The position numbers were made by a program, and so were the translations under genes. The notes below the pieces were generated by a model that was given only the letters and a program-made list of their open reading frames with translations, was not told the DNA's origin and ran no database searches. DNA of 64,000 nucleotides from Owenia fusiformis (taxonomy: Eukaryota > Annelida > Polychaeta > Sabellida > Oweniidae): NCBI GenBank assembly GCA_903813345.2, contig CAIIXF020000005.1:19965375-20029374 (forward strand), given 5' to 3'. Every line of letters starts with the position of its first letter. The first letter of the stretch is position 1. Shown one piece after another: positions 31,611 to 44,600 of this stretch.

Positions 31611-31949
31611 TATTTTCCCATTGACTTTTTTCACTTGGGATCATGGGTATTGGTAGGGCTAAATAACATGCCAACTCAATGGCAAGAGTCACTTAATTTC
31701 TTGATTTAACAAGTAATTCCATTTGGATCAACTAGGGGATTTAGCCCGACCTTTTTTTGAATACTTGAAAATCTCTAGAATTTGAATAAAGGTAAATAAT
31801 TGTGCAAATCAAAGTTGTTTTGATAGAAAATTACACACAGAATTCAAATATGATATCAAATAGAATAAAATGTTAGTCTTAAGTGGTTAAAAATGCAGAT
31901 CTCCTAAAAGTGGGCTAAGCGGGCCAGCCCTTATTAGGGCCTACACTGA

Positions 31950-32060
31950 ATCCAAGATATACAAATGTCATCAGTGTGCAATATGAATATATTTTTCTAT
32001 ATATTATTGCACAAGTCTTTAGATTTCTTATTTTTTAAGTTCAACTGGATGCTTTGAAGC
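31950..32060 (-). repeat. half copy of the 24639-25506 fold-back family
   Basis: CCAAGATATACAAATGTCAT, then TATATTATTGCAC and GATTTCTTATTTTTT follow the right arm of that element. Ends just upstream of the KNDC1 start region. Confidence 0.6.
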
Positions 32061-32440
32061 AGTGTAACAGACTGTATATGATAAATTGTTAAACATATTA
32101 GTTGTTGAATACATGTAATTGCAGTAATATGATTGGACCCATTTCTTGCAGCATACAAGATTTTTGCGAGACAGTATCGTACACCTTGGAAATGTCAATA
32201 ACCCGGTAGTTCATCGCATTGTCAAGTTTCGTGCAGTGAATAATTTGCAGTTTGAAGATAACTTGGAGAAATCAATTTAATATTTTAGTGGAAATATTAT
32301 GATAAAATTTTTATTTACAGATGTTCAAAATGTAAAGTAAGACGATATACTAAAAATATCAGATGTCCGTCCAACAATACCTCAATGGGAAGAAAAGGCC
32401 TCCAGAGGTTTAGGAGCTATACTGTACTAAAACAGTCAAT

Positions 32441-32684
32441 ATGAATTTTGCTAAACTGTTACCAGTGTTGAGTGAAGGGGATGAGAGCATTGACTTGGCC
32501 ACTGTGTTAGCTAACAGAGAGGACTGCCTGAGTGAGATAGAGCTATGGGCCCTGTGTAATGAATGTTGCAAAGCACTCAAAAATATTTCAAGTGCCTCAG
32601 AGATGTTTCAGTCATTGTGTGTGACCCCTGAAAGTCTAGCTTTTGACTCAGATGGCGCTATATGTTTTCTAGACATAACAACAG
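32441..32684 (+). CDS. KNDC1: KNDC1 exon 1 (start, KIND1)
   Basis: The first ATG after in-frame stops, with donor ACAG|GTGAGT. Residues 1-81 contain DLATVLANREDCLSEIELWA, the classic KIND opening. Non-coding 5' exons upstream cannot be excluded. Confidence 0.85.
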
Positions 32685-35600
32685 GTGAGTTAAAACTCTC
32701 GTAGAGTTTTTTTTATTAAATAACTAGACTGAACTGTTCACACTCGCAAGTGGCATCTCCATATATGGGCAAAAAGGTGGAGTTAACAATAAGCAATGCA
32801 GGGATTGACACGATTGACACGAAGAAGTCTCGATGAATCTCGCTTAAACTCCGCCCCTTCTTCGTGAAAAATCACGTGAATTCCGGCTTTTGCTCGGTCA
32901 TATCCGGGCATCTCGGCTACAAACCCAATCAGAAGTTTCAATTTCCACTGACGCCGCATACATTATCTCAAGTCTCGCCCAATATTTTTATGTATACGTT
33001 AATCAGGTACTACATGTAGTAATCAAACATTATTCATGTGCCAAAAAACTTGCCAGTTGCCATAATGGAAAATGATGCCAAGCTATTAGGAACTCCAAAA
33101 CTATAAAGAACTCTCTAATTTTGATATACCTTATTACCTGATACCTTATACCTGGAATCTTCTGAAGTTTAATTGGTTAGATACTATCCAATGAAGCTAA
33201 TTGGTATACGTACATTACATCTTGGACCTAGAATATTAGTTATCCCAGTGAGTTCTATCTATTCATGCTATTGTGTAAGGGCATTTAAAAAACCAATTCT
33301 CTGAAATTGTAATTTCTATCTTAGCCATTGTTTTAAGTCATTGCTTTCACACATACATGTACATTTGTTGTTACCAATGATATGTCTTGACTTTATTTGT
33401 GTTTATGAGACGAGAGTTAACAGCCATCGCAAATTCTACACAATCAAAAATGATCATTGAAGTAGCACAGTTATTTGTGTTGAAGATAAGTCCCTTATTA
33501 TATTACAAGTACATGTACTGTTCATGAATGCAGACTAGAAGACCTGAAAATTGTTTGCTTAATTCAGGTTGTAACTGATAAATAGGGTACCACAGTAGAT
33601 ACTTCTCTTATTTTATCGCTAAAATCAGTCCAAACTACCTAATCCAAATTGCTTACATTCAAATGAAATAGAATTCATTGATTGTATCATCGATTGCATG
33701 GTTTATCGTCCAGATTATAAGATTCATTTGTAAAAGTAACATTTTGAAAAATCTCCTTTTAAGTTTATTTCAAATTTTTGGTTATAACCCATTGGATCCA
33801 TCCAACTTATATGTTCATCTAATAAAACTGTTTTCCAATAATATATGATCAGAAAACTTATGTGGCCAAAAGCTGAACTCATCAAATCATTGCTCATGTA
33901 CAAACATGGAACCATGACCCAGTATACAAAATAAAAGATACATGAAATATACATATATATTAAATACATGTAGTGGTAACTGGTGAAGTAGAGAATTATT
34001 TATCAATTTCAGACTATTGATTTGTCATATAATTTCAAAATTCTTCGTCCAAGCATTTGTGTTGTTTTATATGCCTCTGATTCCCCAGCTTTTCAGAATG
34101 ACACAATCGTCTTGTTGAAGTAAGATCTTATGTCAACACATTTAACGTCAGTTTTGCTTCTATAGAACTAGTGGAAAAGCTATTGTGTACTTTGAATAGA
34201 TATTGATTAGTGGACCAAAGGAAAGATTAATGTGCAGGTATTTTATTTACACTCGAATTGGCATCAAATGATAACATTTTGCCAGCAATTCAGTGCCAGG
34301 TAATGTGCTCCCATTTCATTTGGCAGTCTTCCAAATTTTAGTTTAGTTTTTTTATATTTTTCATTTGTATCATTTTACAGATATAAGTGGCATTTGCTCT
34401 GAACCTATTTTAATGAAATCCCATTCAATATTAGACCTGTTTTAAATTAATTTTGCATTCTTCCAATATATTATTAATATAATTCCAATTTGAAATTAAT
34501 TCCAATTCAATACAAATCAGGTGTTCTCCTCAAATATGTTTAACTGTTTTCTTATCAAATAAAAGTGTTGACTTGAAAGTTGGAACAATTATTTAAAATC
34601 AACAAGGGCAATCTGCCTTGAAAATTTTTGTACCTATTCTACAGTAAATAAATAAAGAACAATTCTTTTCGAGGGAATGTAGTTTCCCTACTATTGTTTG
34701 CACAGTCAGGCTAGTACATGAATTTTATTTAGTATAGTGGCTGATTTTGTATGGATTCCCTTAATGTTTTATTCACTTTCTGTAACGGAAATTTATAAGC
34801 AGTTTCTATGAATAAAGAAATGAAATATTTATTTGAAATGAAAGAGGAGTGCGACATCATGCATTTTGTTTGGTATGTATTACAGAGTGAAAATCAATTG
34901 AGAAAAGTATGATTTAATTAGATATTATATACTATGTAAGTGAAGAACCAAAGACATGTACTAGTACTTAGTACATTGGTTTAGTCTGGGTACAACATTA
35001 TTTTCATTTGTTAAAGGACGATTTTCGGTTTGGAGAACGAAGTTCATCAATCTAAATGAGCATTATCCCTGCTTCGGAGAAATTTGATTTTTTTACATAA
35101 TATAGATTTGAATGTCTTCTTTTGAATAGTCATAATTTAATTTGGGTAATATTTCTAGATTTTTGGCAAAAAAAATATTAGCGCAGTATACTGATGAACT
35201 TCTTTCCCCAAATCGAGACTTGTATTTTATTGAATCGGTCAAATTGAGCGTTATCCCTGCTTCAGACCAATTTGTAATTTTTACATCTTGTAGATTTAAA
35301 TTATTGGGTAATATTTCTATATTTTTCATGAAAAAAATTATTAGCCCAGGAGACTGTTCTCCAAAGCGAGAATTGTCCTTTCAGGTTGTGCAACGACACT
35401 GGCTGTGTATGATAGAGCTGAATGTCATCATTTTTCAATGTTCCAAACATTACATATGACAGCATTAACACTGTACAGTGTATATATATATTTTTCAGAT
35501 CCTGATCCCATGTATGTCCCTCCTGAGTATGAAAAAGTTGGCAACTCTCACAAGGTAAACATTTAAAATGCTGTCTGCTTACATATTATATGTACCATTT

Positions 35601-38600
35601 CTCTGAACTGTGAATGGAGTGTCTGGTTTTATAACTTTTGTTTATAATTTTAGAGCATTAACTTCATGCCTGTTTACTATTTAGGTTGTCATTTATTGAT
35701 GCAATCCTCATTAGTCAGCCACATGTTATTTTTAAATATGAACTCATTCCACACATTGCTTAACAATTTTTAGTTTTACACAAACAGTGCACTTAGAGAA
35801 AAGAGTGTGAAGAATATTTTTTTATGAAATGAATAAAAAACAAGAAACTTCAGTGAGACAATTCAGTGACCTAGACTATGTTTTTTAACTGCCCACGGGG
35901 CAAGTATATTGCATAATATTTAATAACTTTTCCCCCTAGGTATCATGAAAAAGAACAATGAATCCATGCGTTGCAAATTATGTGCACACATTTTCAACAA
36001 AAGCAGTTCATCCAAGTGCTAATTGAGCTGTGGCAACTTTGTGGGCTGCTCTTGTGGGCCAACTGCGTCTGCTCTTGTGGGCCAACTGCGTCTGCTCTTG
36101 TGGGCCAACTGCATCTGCTCTTTCAGGAGTTTCACTGCAATAAACCGTGGTATCTTTCAAAAGAATTAGTGAGAGTATGTGTGCTTGGATAAGCTATTTT
36201 TGTTGAAAACACATGAGCATGTAATTTGCATTGCAGGGCCTATTGTTCTTTTAGTGATACCTGGGGTGAAACCTCATTGAAATATTATGCAATTCACTAG
36301 CACCGCGGGCATACAAAAATACAGTCTTACTGTTGAAAGCCCACGCTATCACTGAATTTTCTTGTTTTATACATTTTATAAAAAAGTATATTCTACACTC
36401 TTCTAGTGCATTCTTTGTGCAAAACTGAAAAATGTAGACAATGTGGGAAGGAGGAATTCATATATAAAAAATAACATGTGACTCTCTTGAGGATTGCCTC
36501 AAAATTATGAACATACAGAACAACCCTAATGTTATTTTATTACTAGTAAGGTATATTTTGGAAGTTGAAGTCGGGTATATATTGCCCTTTGGTCTTTATA
36601 TAATTGTTATTTTAAGAAGTAAAAGGGCAGTAATTACTTAATTACGAGCCTTTGGGCATCATGGTCGTGAATCGTAGGCACTTCATATAGCATATATATT
36701 GATGCTAGAGGCATAATGGCATACTGGGATATTGAAAATTTACATGATATCTAATTAATTAATTAAGTGTACATTTTTGAGCATCCATGTTACCAAATAA
36801 GTTGAACACATATTTGAATTTTTATGTTCATACAAGTTCACATTGAAGCCTGACATACAAGTTCTTTTCATCACATAAAATAGAGTTTTTAGAAGTTTGT
36901 ATCTTGGTTGCTATGGATACCTGACACCTTTCTAAAGATTGTAACGTTTATTTCATATTCAAATGTGACATTTTGCCGATCAACAACACTATCATAAATG
37001 GATTAGATTACATTTTTATGAATATATTTCCTGCGCTTGATAAATGACTAGTGTTTACAGCAATGACAATTAAAACTTTAGGGTGAAAAGATGTATGTTT
37101 GAAGGTTAACAATGTACAATGGAATGAAAGAAATAAGAATTTGACCAATAATGATAAATAACATTTGTATTATATTGTGAACTGCAGTCAAGGGTATTGC
37201 AGTAATGCTAAGAAAACATTGCAAAATGCAAGTGGTAGTAATTTATCAATTTTTTTTTGAAGATGCTGCATTTGAGTGAATTTATCTTGAGGTGCTTGAT
37301 CAATCTAAAACAATGGTAAAATACACTCTGGGAATGTCAACATGGATTAAAAGTAACACTTATTAAATAATGTCCATTATTAAATATGAGCAATAATACT
37401 CACTGTGTCAACATTTCAGGCTCATCTCTTCTCATTGGGAATGACCTTATTCTTCACTACCAGTGCCTTAACTGCTGCCGAGAAACCAAGAAACAAAGGC
37501 CTCAGTCCAAACTTCCAAAACCTCCTGGGACATATGACGACTGAAGATTTTGAAAAACGTGCAGAGATTGATTACGTCATAAAGAAATGTGATGAAATTC
37601 TAAAAGATTTGAAGTCGCAAGAAATCTGTCAGAAGTTTTCAGGGGATGCAAGACTAAATACTGCCAGAGAAGGTACTGTACCACTACCATCATGCAGCAG
37701 TTGCTATAGAATTATGGGACTTAGCATGCAACAGTTGCTATTAATTATTATATAATTGAAATATTTGATTTGCTATAATTATGTTGTTAATACATTGGAA
37801 AGAGATTATTTAAATTGTATTTAAACAAATTATATAAGAAGAGTGATTTGGGTTTCCCCAAGGCTGTGTTGATCACATTGTTTTTCTTGGTTATTCATAT
37901 TGTTTTTATCGCACTTTGAAAAAGTGCTATATTGTCGTCGTCTTGTGCTGTTGGGCGGGGGTGCGGGCGGGCGGGACATAAACCAAATCTTGTCATCAAA
38001 TTGCCAGGATAACTGCTTACCTGTTCAACTTGAAATTTTTACAGATGCAAGAGCAGACTAGTACCAAGATCTGATTAGGTTAAGGGCATGCTGGGTAAAC
38101 TACGTGGCGGCCATTTTGAATTTTTCAACAAATCTTGTCATCAAAATTCCAGGAAAACCACTTATCCGTTCAACTTGAAATTTTTAAAGATGCAAGAGCA
38201 GACTATTGCCAAGATCTGATTAGGTTTTGGGTATGCTGGCTGAATTACATGGTGGCCATTTTGAATTTTTCAATTTGGCGGCCATTTTGAATTTTTCAAC
38301 TTGCTCCAAATTGACCAAATTATTTTTTTTAAAAACATCTACAAGTTCTCAGAAGTTCAAATCTGACCTTAGATTTCAGATTTGACCTTTCATTCACCTT
38401 CAGTGACCTTGAAAAGGTCAAAAAAGTTGATTTTCTAAATTGATATTTTGGATTTAAATTTAGGTCAGCTTAATTACAAAACACCTACTGAGGTCTGAAA
38501 AAGTGAAATTTTCAAGGTCGAAGGTCAAGGTCATTAAACTAGGTCACAAATGATGTTATCCAAGTTTCTCAAAGTTTGAGACACCAAATCAATTCTTGTC

Positions 38601-41600
38601 ATCAAAATTCCAAGAAAATCGCTAACCTGTTCAACTTGAAATTTTTACACATGCAATAGCAGACTAGTGCCAAGATCTGATTAGGTTTAGGGCATGCTGG
38701 GTAAACTATGTGGCGGCCATTTTGAATTTTTCAACAAATCTTGTCATCAAAATTCCAGGAAAACCACTTATCCGTTCAACTTGAAATTTTTACAGATGCA
38801 AGAGCAGACTATTGCCAAGATCTGATTAGGTTTTGGTATGAGTACCGTAATCCAACACCAAATTCGAAAATTCATAACAATGCACATATGGCGTTCGTGA
38901 CCAACTATAAAACGCTTACCCCCCATGGTGTTATATATCAAAATGTACCTGTTCTTATTGAGGTTCGATTGATCTACATCAAATTATGAGGAGTCAGGTT
39001 ACTTTTTGAGATATCAGCGTCCATTTATTGTGACTCGCGTTTGCTACCACTTCCTCAATTCTGATATGACGGGCAAACGCGTAGTAAACATGCTCAAGTC
39101 GGAACTATTTTTGACCTACATCGCTATTTTAGTAATTCAAATGAAAGTTGAACTCCTCCTCTTTATTTTGATACCAAATAGTGGCATACTAGGTACCCTA
39201 GAAGCCAACTATGGCGTTATTTAGAACAATACCACGAGTTTTTAAATGGACTATATAGGGGTCATACCTTTTGGCGGATGGATTTGGAACCTCATACCTT
39301 AATGTTTTATGACATCACACTGATTTTTGTCTCTGCAACTTTTTTTGGCAGAAAATATCATTTTTAGTTCAAAAATGCATAAAAACGTCGGAACTGGCTG
39401 AATATGTGAAAAATTTATCCATTTAGGCTAGAAAGGGTTAATTTGCCCTACCCCAAATACATCTAAATATGCTAGTCTAACTTTGCCACTGTGACGTCAC
39501 AAATCTAACCTGACTATCTCTGAGTTTATTAAAGAAAATGATACGTCTGACAAACAGCTTTCATTCCCTATATGGCACACCTTCTACTAAGAGTTGCATC
39601 ATTGACTAAATCTAAGACAAAGGCCCTGTGTCCCGAGGATTTTGACTGAAATTTGGCCATTTTCGCCCAAATCTAACTAAATTGCAGTTTCCCTCACACC
39701 TGTATTTTGAAATAAATATTGCTACAACGTAGCAATTTAAAAATCACACATGCTTACTGTTTCTGTCGACCTGACACGTGTATCTAGCCTGTAAAAATGA
39801 AAAATTGCTACATTGTAGCAATTTCACTGAGATATGGGCCCTGAAAATCATGTAATTATAGCAAAAAATTAAGAAATAACCTGTAATTTTGACGGAATTT
39901 CAGAGAGCTTTCTTTCATTCATGACCCTCCACGGGCCTCTTATGACCATTCTTATTCTCACAGAATGGTTGAAAGTGATTTCAAATCATTGTTTGCCCTA
40001 CACAGAACGAAAAAATCGATTCTGTTCTCAAATTCTGCTAGAATATTGGTCTCTGGCCAACTAGCAGACAATTTTAGGCCTCATATTATATGCTGGCTGA
40101 ATTACATGGTGCCCATTTTGAATTTTTCAATTTGGCGGCCATTTTGAATTTTTCAACTTGCTCCAAATTGACCAAATTGTTTTGTTAAAAACATCTACAA
40201 GTTCTCAGAAGTTCATATCTGACCTTAGATTTCAGATTTGACCTTTCATTCACCTTCAGTGACCTTGAAAAGGTCAAAAAAGTTGATTTTCTCAATTGAT
40301 ATTTTGGATTTAAATTTAGGTCAGCTTAATTACAAAACAGCTACTGAGTTCTGAAAAAGTGAAATTTTCAAGGTCGAAGGTCATCAAATTAGGTCACAAA
40401 CAATGTTATCTAAATTTTATCAAATTTCAAGACTACAAATAAATTCTTGACAACAAAATTACAGGAAAACCGCTAACCTTGTCAACTTGAAATGTTTACA
40501 GATGCAAGAGCAGACTAGTGCCAAGGTCTGATTAGGTTTTGGCCATGCTGGGTAAATTGCATGGTTGCCAGTTTGCTCTTCAAAGTGCGATATTTATCAC
40601 TGTGTGTCTTGTCAAATTCTGAATTATAATCTTTCTCTTTGATATAGTTGACAAAATATGTGAAACATTCAAAACAAGACACATCTTCATCATTCAATTG
40701 TGAAATGTGAATTAAGATATTTGATCAAATATAGAATTACCTGAAGTGAAGATATCAGATACAGGAAAGTCCAAATTTATTAGACGATTTCACTTTTTTG
40801 CCATTTAACTTTTCTTGAAATAAAATCAGACTGTTAGATATTTTTATCGCACTTTGAAAAAGTGCTATATTGCCGTCGTCTTGTGCTGTTGGGCGGGCGT
40901 GCGGGTGTGCAGGCGTGCGGGCGGCACATAAACCAAATCTTGTCATCAAATTTCCAGGATAACTGCTTACCTGTTCAACTTGAAATTTTTACAGATGCAA
41001 GAGCAGACTAGTACCAAGATTTGATTAGGTTAAGGGCATGCTGGGTAAACTATGTGGCGGCCATTTTGAATTTTTCAACAAATCTTGTCATCAAAATTCC
41101 AGGAAAACCACTTATCCGTTCAACTTGAAATTTTTACAGATGCAAGAGCAGACTATTGCCAAGATCTGATTAGGTTTTGGGTATGCTGCAAGGAGGATTG
41201 GCTCCCAGAGTGCAACATCGATATTCTGTCCCATATATAGGCATGTCGTGCTACAAAATTTGAATTGCAACAGCCGCCATTTTGTTCACTTCAACATTTG
41301 AATCGTGAATTTTGGTCTTATTTCCTAACGAAAAATTCCAAAACTCACAGGAAATGATCGAGATATTGGTTCGAATCTTTTGAACTGTTTATTTTGAATT
41401 TATAATCGGTTATAATTTCAGAAAATAACGACATCTCGGCGTTTTCATTGTTGGAAAATATCGACTTCGATTCTGGGAGCCAATCCTCCTTGGGTATGCT
41501 GGCTGAATTACATGGTGGCCATTTTGAATTTTTCAATTTGGCGGCCATTTTGAATTTTTCAACTTGCTCCAAATTGACAAATTTTTTTTTTAAAACATCT

Positions 41601-44600
41601 ACAAGTTCTCAGAAGTTCAAATCTGACCCTTCATTTCAGATTTGACCTTTCGTACACCTTCAGTGACCTTGAAAAGGTCAAAAAAGTTGATTTTCTAAAT
41701 TGATATTTTGGATTTAAATTTAGGTCAGCTTAATTACAAAAGACCTACTGAGGTCTGAAAATGTGAAATTTTTAAGGTCTAAGGTCAAGGTCATTAAACT
41801 AGGTCACAAATGATGTTATCCAAGTTTCTCAAAGTTTGACACTACAAATCAATTCTTGTCATCAAAATTCCAAGAAAACCGCTAACCTGTTCAACTTGAA
41901 ATTTTTACACATGCAATAGCAGACTAGTGCCAAGATCTGATTAGGTTTAGGGCGTGCTGGGTAAACTACGTGGTGGCCATTTTGAATTTTCCAACAAATC
42001 TTGTCATCAAAATTCCAGGAAAACCACTTATCCGTTCAACTTGAAATTTTTACAGATGCAAGAGCAAACTATTGCTAAGATCTGATTAGGTTTTGCCTAT
42101 GCTGGCTGAATTACATGGTGGCCATTTTGAATTTTTCAATTTGGCGGCCATTTTGAATTTTTCAACTTGCTCCAAATTGACCAATTTTTTTTTAAAAACA
42201 TTACAAGTTCTCAGAAGTTCAAATCTGACCTTAGATTTCAGATTTGACCTTTCGTTCACCTTCAGTGACCTTGAAAATGTCAAAAATTTGATTTTCTAAA
42301 TTGATATTTTGGATTTAAATTTAGGTCAGCTTAATTACAAAACACCTACTGAGGTCTGAAAAAGTGAAATTTTCAAGGTCGAAGGTCATCAAATCAGGTC
42401 ACAAACAATGTTATCTAAATTTTCCCAAAGTTCAAGACTACAAATAAATTCTTGTCATCAAAATTGCAGGAAAACCGCTAACCTTGTCAACTTGAAATGT
42501 TTACAGATGCAAGAGCAGACTAGTGCCAAGGTCTGATTAGGTTTTGGCCATGCTCGGTAAATTGCATGGTGGCCAGTTTGCTCTTCAAAGTGCGATATTT
42601 ATCACTGTGTGTCTTGTTAAAATAGGCATGACATAGAATGATGGGAATATCCCTTTAGTCTCTGTCATTAATAGCACTGAATACTTATTATGCAGTTAGG
42701 CCCACAGCATTTGTCAAGGTTAATTGTTTATGCTTATAGTCAAGCAAAGACCTCTGCACAAAGTAAGGACATATCTGAACAATTTATACATATACAAACA
42801 TGTACTTTTAGGTTTTTTGAACAGGGAAATTTAAACAATGTTTTGGCTGAGTTGGACAAGGTACTGATTTAGGTTTGAAATAATATTGGGGAGATTAAGT
42901 TACACTATGTTCACATACAATTTCTCTCAAAGAACAAGTATACCTTAACTTCCCAAATGATTATAAATAACCTCCTTCAATGAAAGGACAAAACAAACTT
43001 ATAATTGCTTGGTAATAATGACTGACCACAGGCATAATGCTTCAAGCTCCCTATGGTATGTTTTACTTTGTTGTTTTTTATTTCAGATCTTAACCATACA
43101 CCCGCAATGAGTGACATCAGCTATGCCAGTACCCTCAATGACATATCGGAAAATCTTGATTCGGAACCAACTTCACCAAACATTTTCCTAGAAAGTGATG
43201 ATCTTGAAAATTTCTATGCAAAAAAAGATTTTAATTCGAGCCGAAGTAGCTCAATTGGGGATGTCTTTGAAGCGAATAACTCACAAGGGCTAGTTAAAGA
43301 TTCTCTACTTAGTGATGTTTACAATGCTAATCTCAGCCCTGATTCTGTTGGTGGACACAGTGAAAGTCGAGATATCCTTGCGTCAGACTCTTCTGTGAAC
43401 GAGTTAATCAAAAAATACATGAGGAATAAAGATGGAGGGGTAAAAAACACAGGAAAAAGTAACACTTCAAAGCCCTATAGCAATTCACTAATTGCACAAA
43501 AATCAGAAGAACTGAAATCAAATTTGACTCCATCAAAAGTGGAGAGCTCTGAGAAAACTAAACCTCCTTTGAAAATAATCCCAAAAAGGAGTATTCCCGT
43601 GTTTAAGTCACCGAACACACAGTCTCAAAAGTCAACTTCCATAGAACATATTGAACGTAAAGGTCAAGGATCTGGAGGTCAAAGGTCATCAGCCATTGCA
43701 AAGATGATGGATCGAAAGATGCAGAGCAAACAAGGGTCACAAGGTTCAGCTAAAGGGCAAGATAAAAAGGAAAATGAAACAACGGTAAGAACTTTAGATT
43801 TAAGGCTCCTACAATACTTTCCTTGTTCATAATTGGTTCCCTAATAAGATTCCTTCTGCTTATACGAGCCTATGGAAAGGGGGTTTTGTCATTAACATGT
43901 AATCACGTCAGGTGGTAATACGTTTTCACGTCGTACGTTACTAATCAGAATTACTTTCACGTTTCACGTCCTTGATCATCAAAATATTACATTCACGTTT
44001 CACGAAGATCAAATATCATTACATTCACGTTTCACAGGCGTTAAATAAATCGCGCGCTAAACCGTCGAAATCACTCTCCATTTTGCTTACAAAGTCCAGA
44101 CGATGGTCACATAGTCCAGATATCTCAGTATATCAGGTCGATCTTTGTATTCGCTGGATTGGCTTGCTATTGGTTGAATTTCTTCTAAGTCGTTATTCTC
44201 GACCAATCAAATAGAAGACAAAATATTAAAATATACCGATGGTATTACACCTCTCTTATTTTAATCTTTGTTTGTAACTGGTGTTCTGATTGGCTAAAAA
44301 CAAAAAAATTTAGAAATAGTAACTAATTACATTTGAGTTTACAAAGTCGACAAATAAGATGTATCACAAAAGCGAAGGTAGGATCAGATGTATTCTCGCC
44401 GAACGAAGTTTCATTTATTCTGAAAACGTAGCACGAAATAACGAGACTGAACGGCGTCACGGAGGTCTCATAATTCAAAATACGATGCACGAGGCAATGT
44501 TTATTGACTTCACGATGCACGGGGTTAACTTCATGAACGTCTGCACGGGCCTGCAGGACTTGCATTTCACGTTTCTCGTTCAATAAAATCCACTAAAACG

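Larger units (their letters stand above)
29919..31641. mobile_element. fold-back-like element with inner palindrome and tandem repeat
   Basis: ATCCCAAGTAAAAAGACA at 29919 is answered by GACTTTTTTCACTTGGGAT ending at 31641. Inside are a long palindrome (about 31255-31610) and a degenerate tandem repeat (30720-31050). The assignment of the outer ends is less sure than that of the inner palindrome. Confidence 0.45.

Noticed and set aside
36049-36117. CRISPR or coding repeat of 23 bp
   Set aside because: Only three head-to-tail units with no spacers; 23 is not a multiple of three and the frame has no support.
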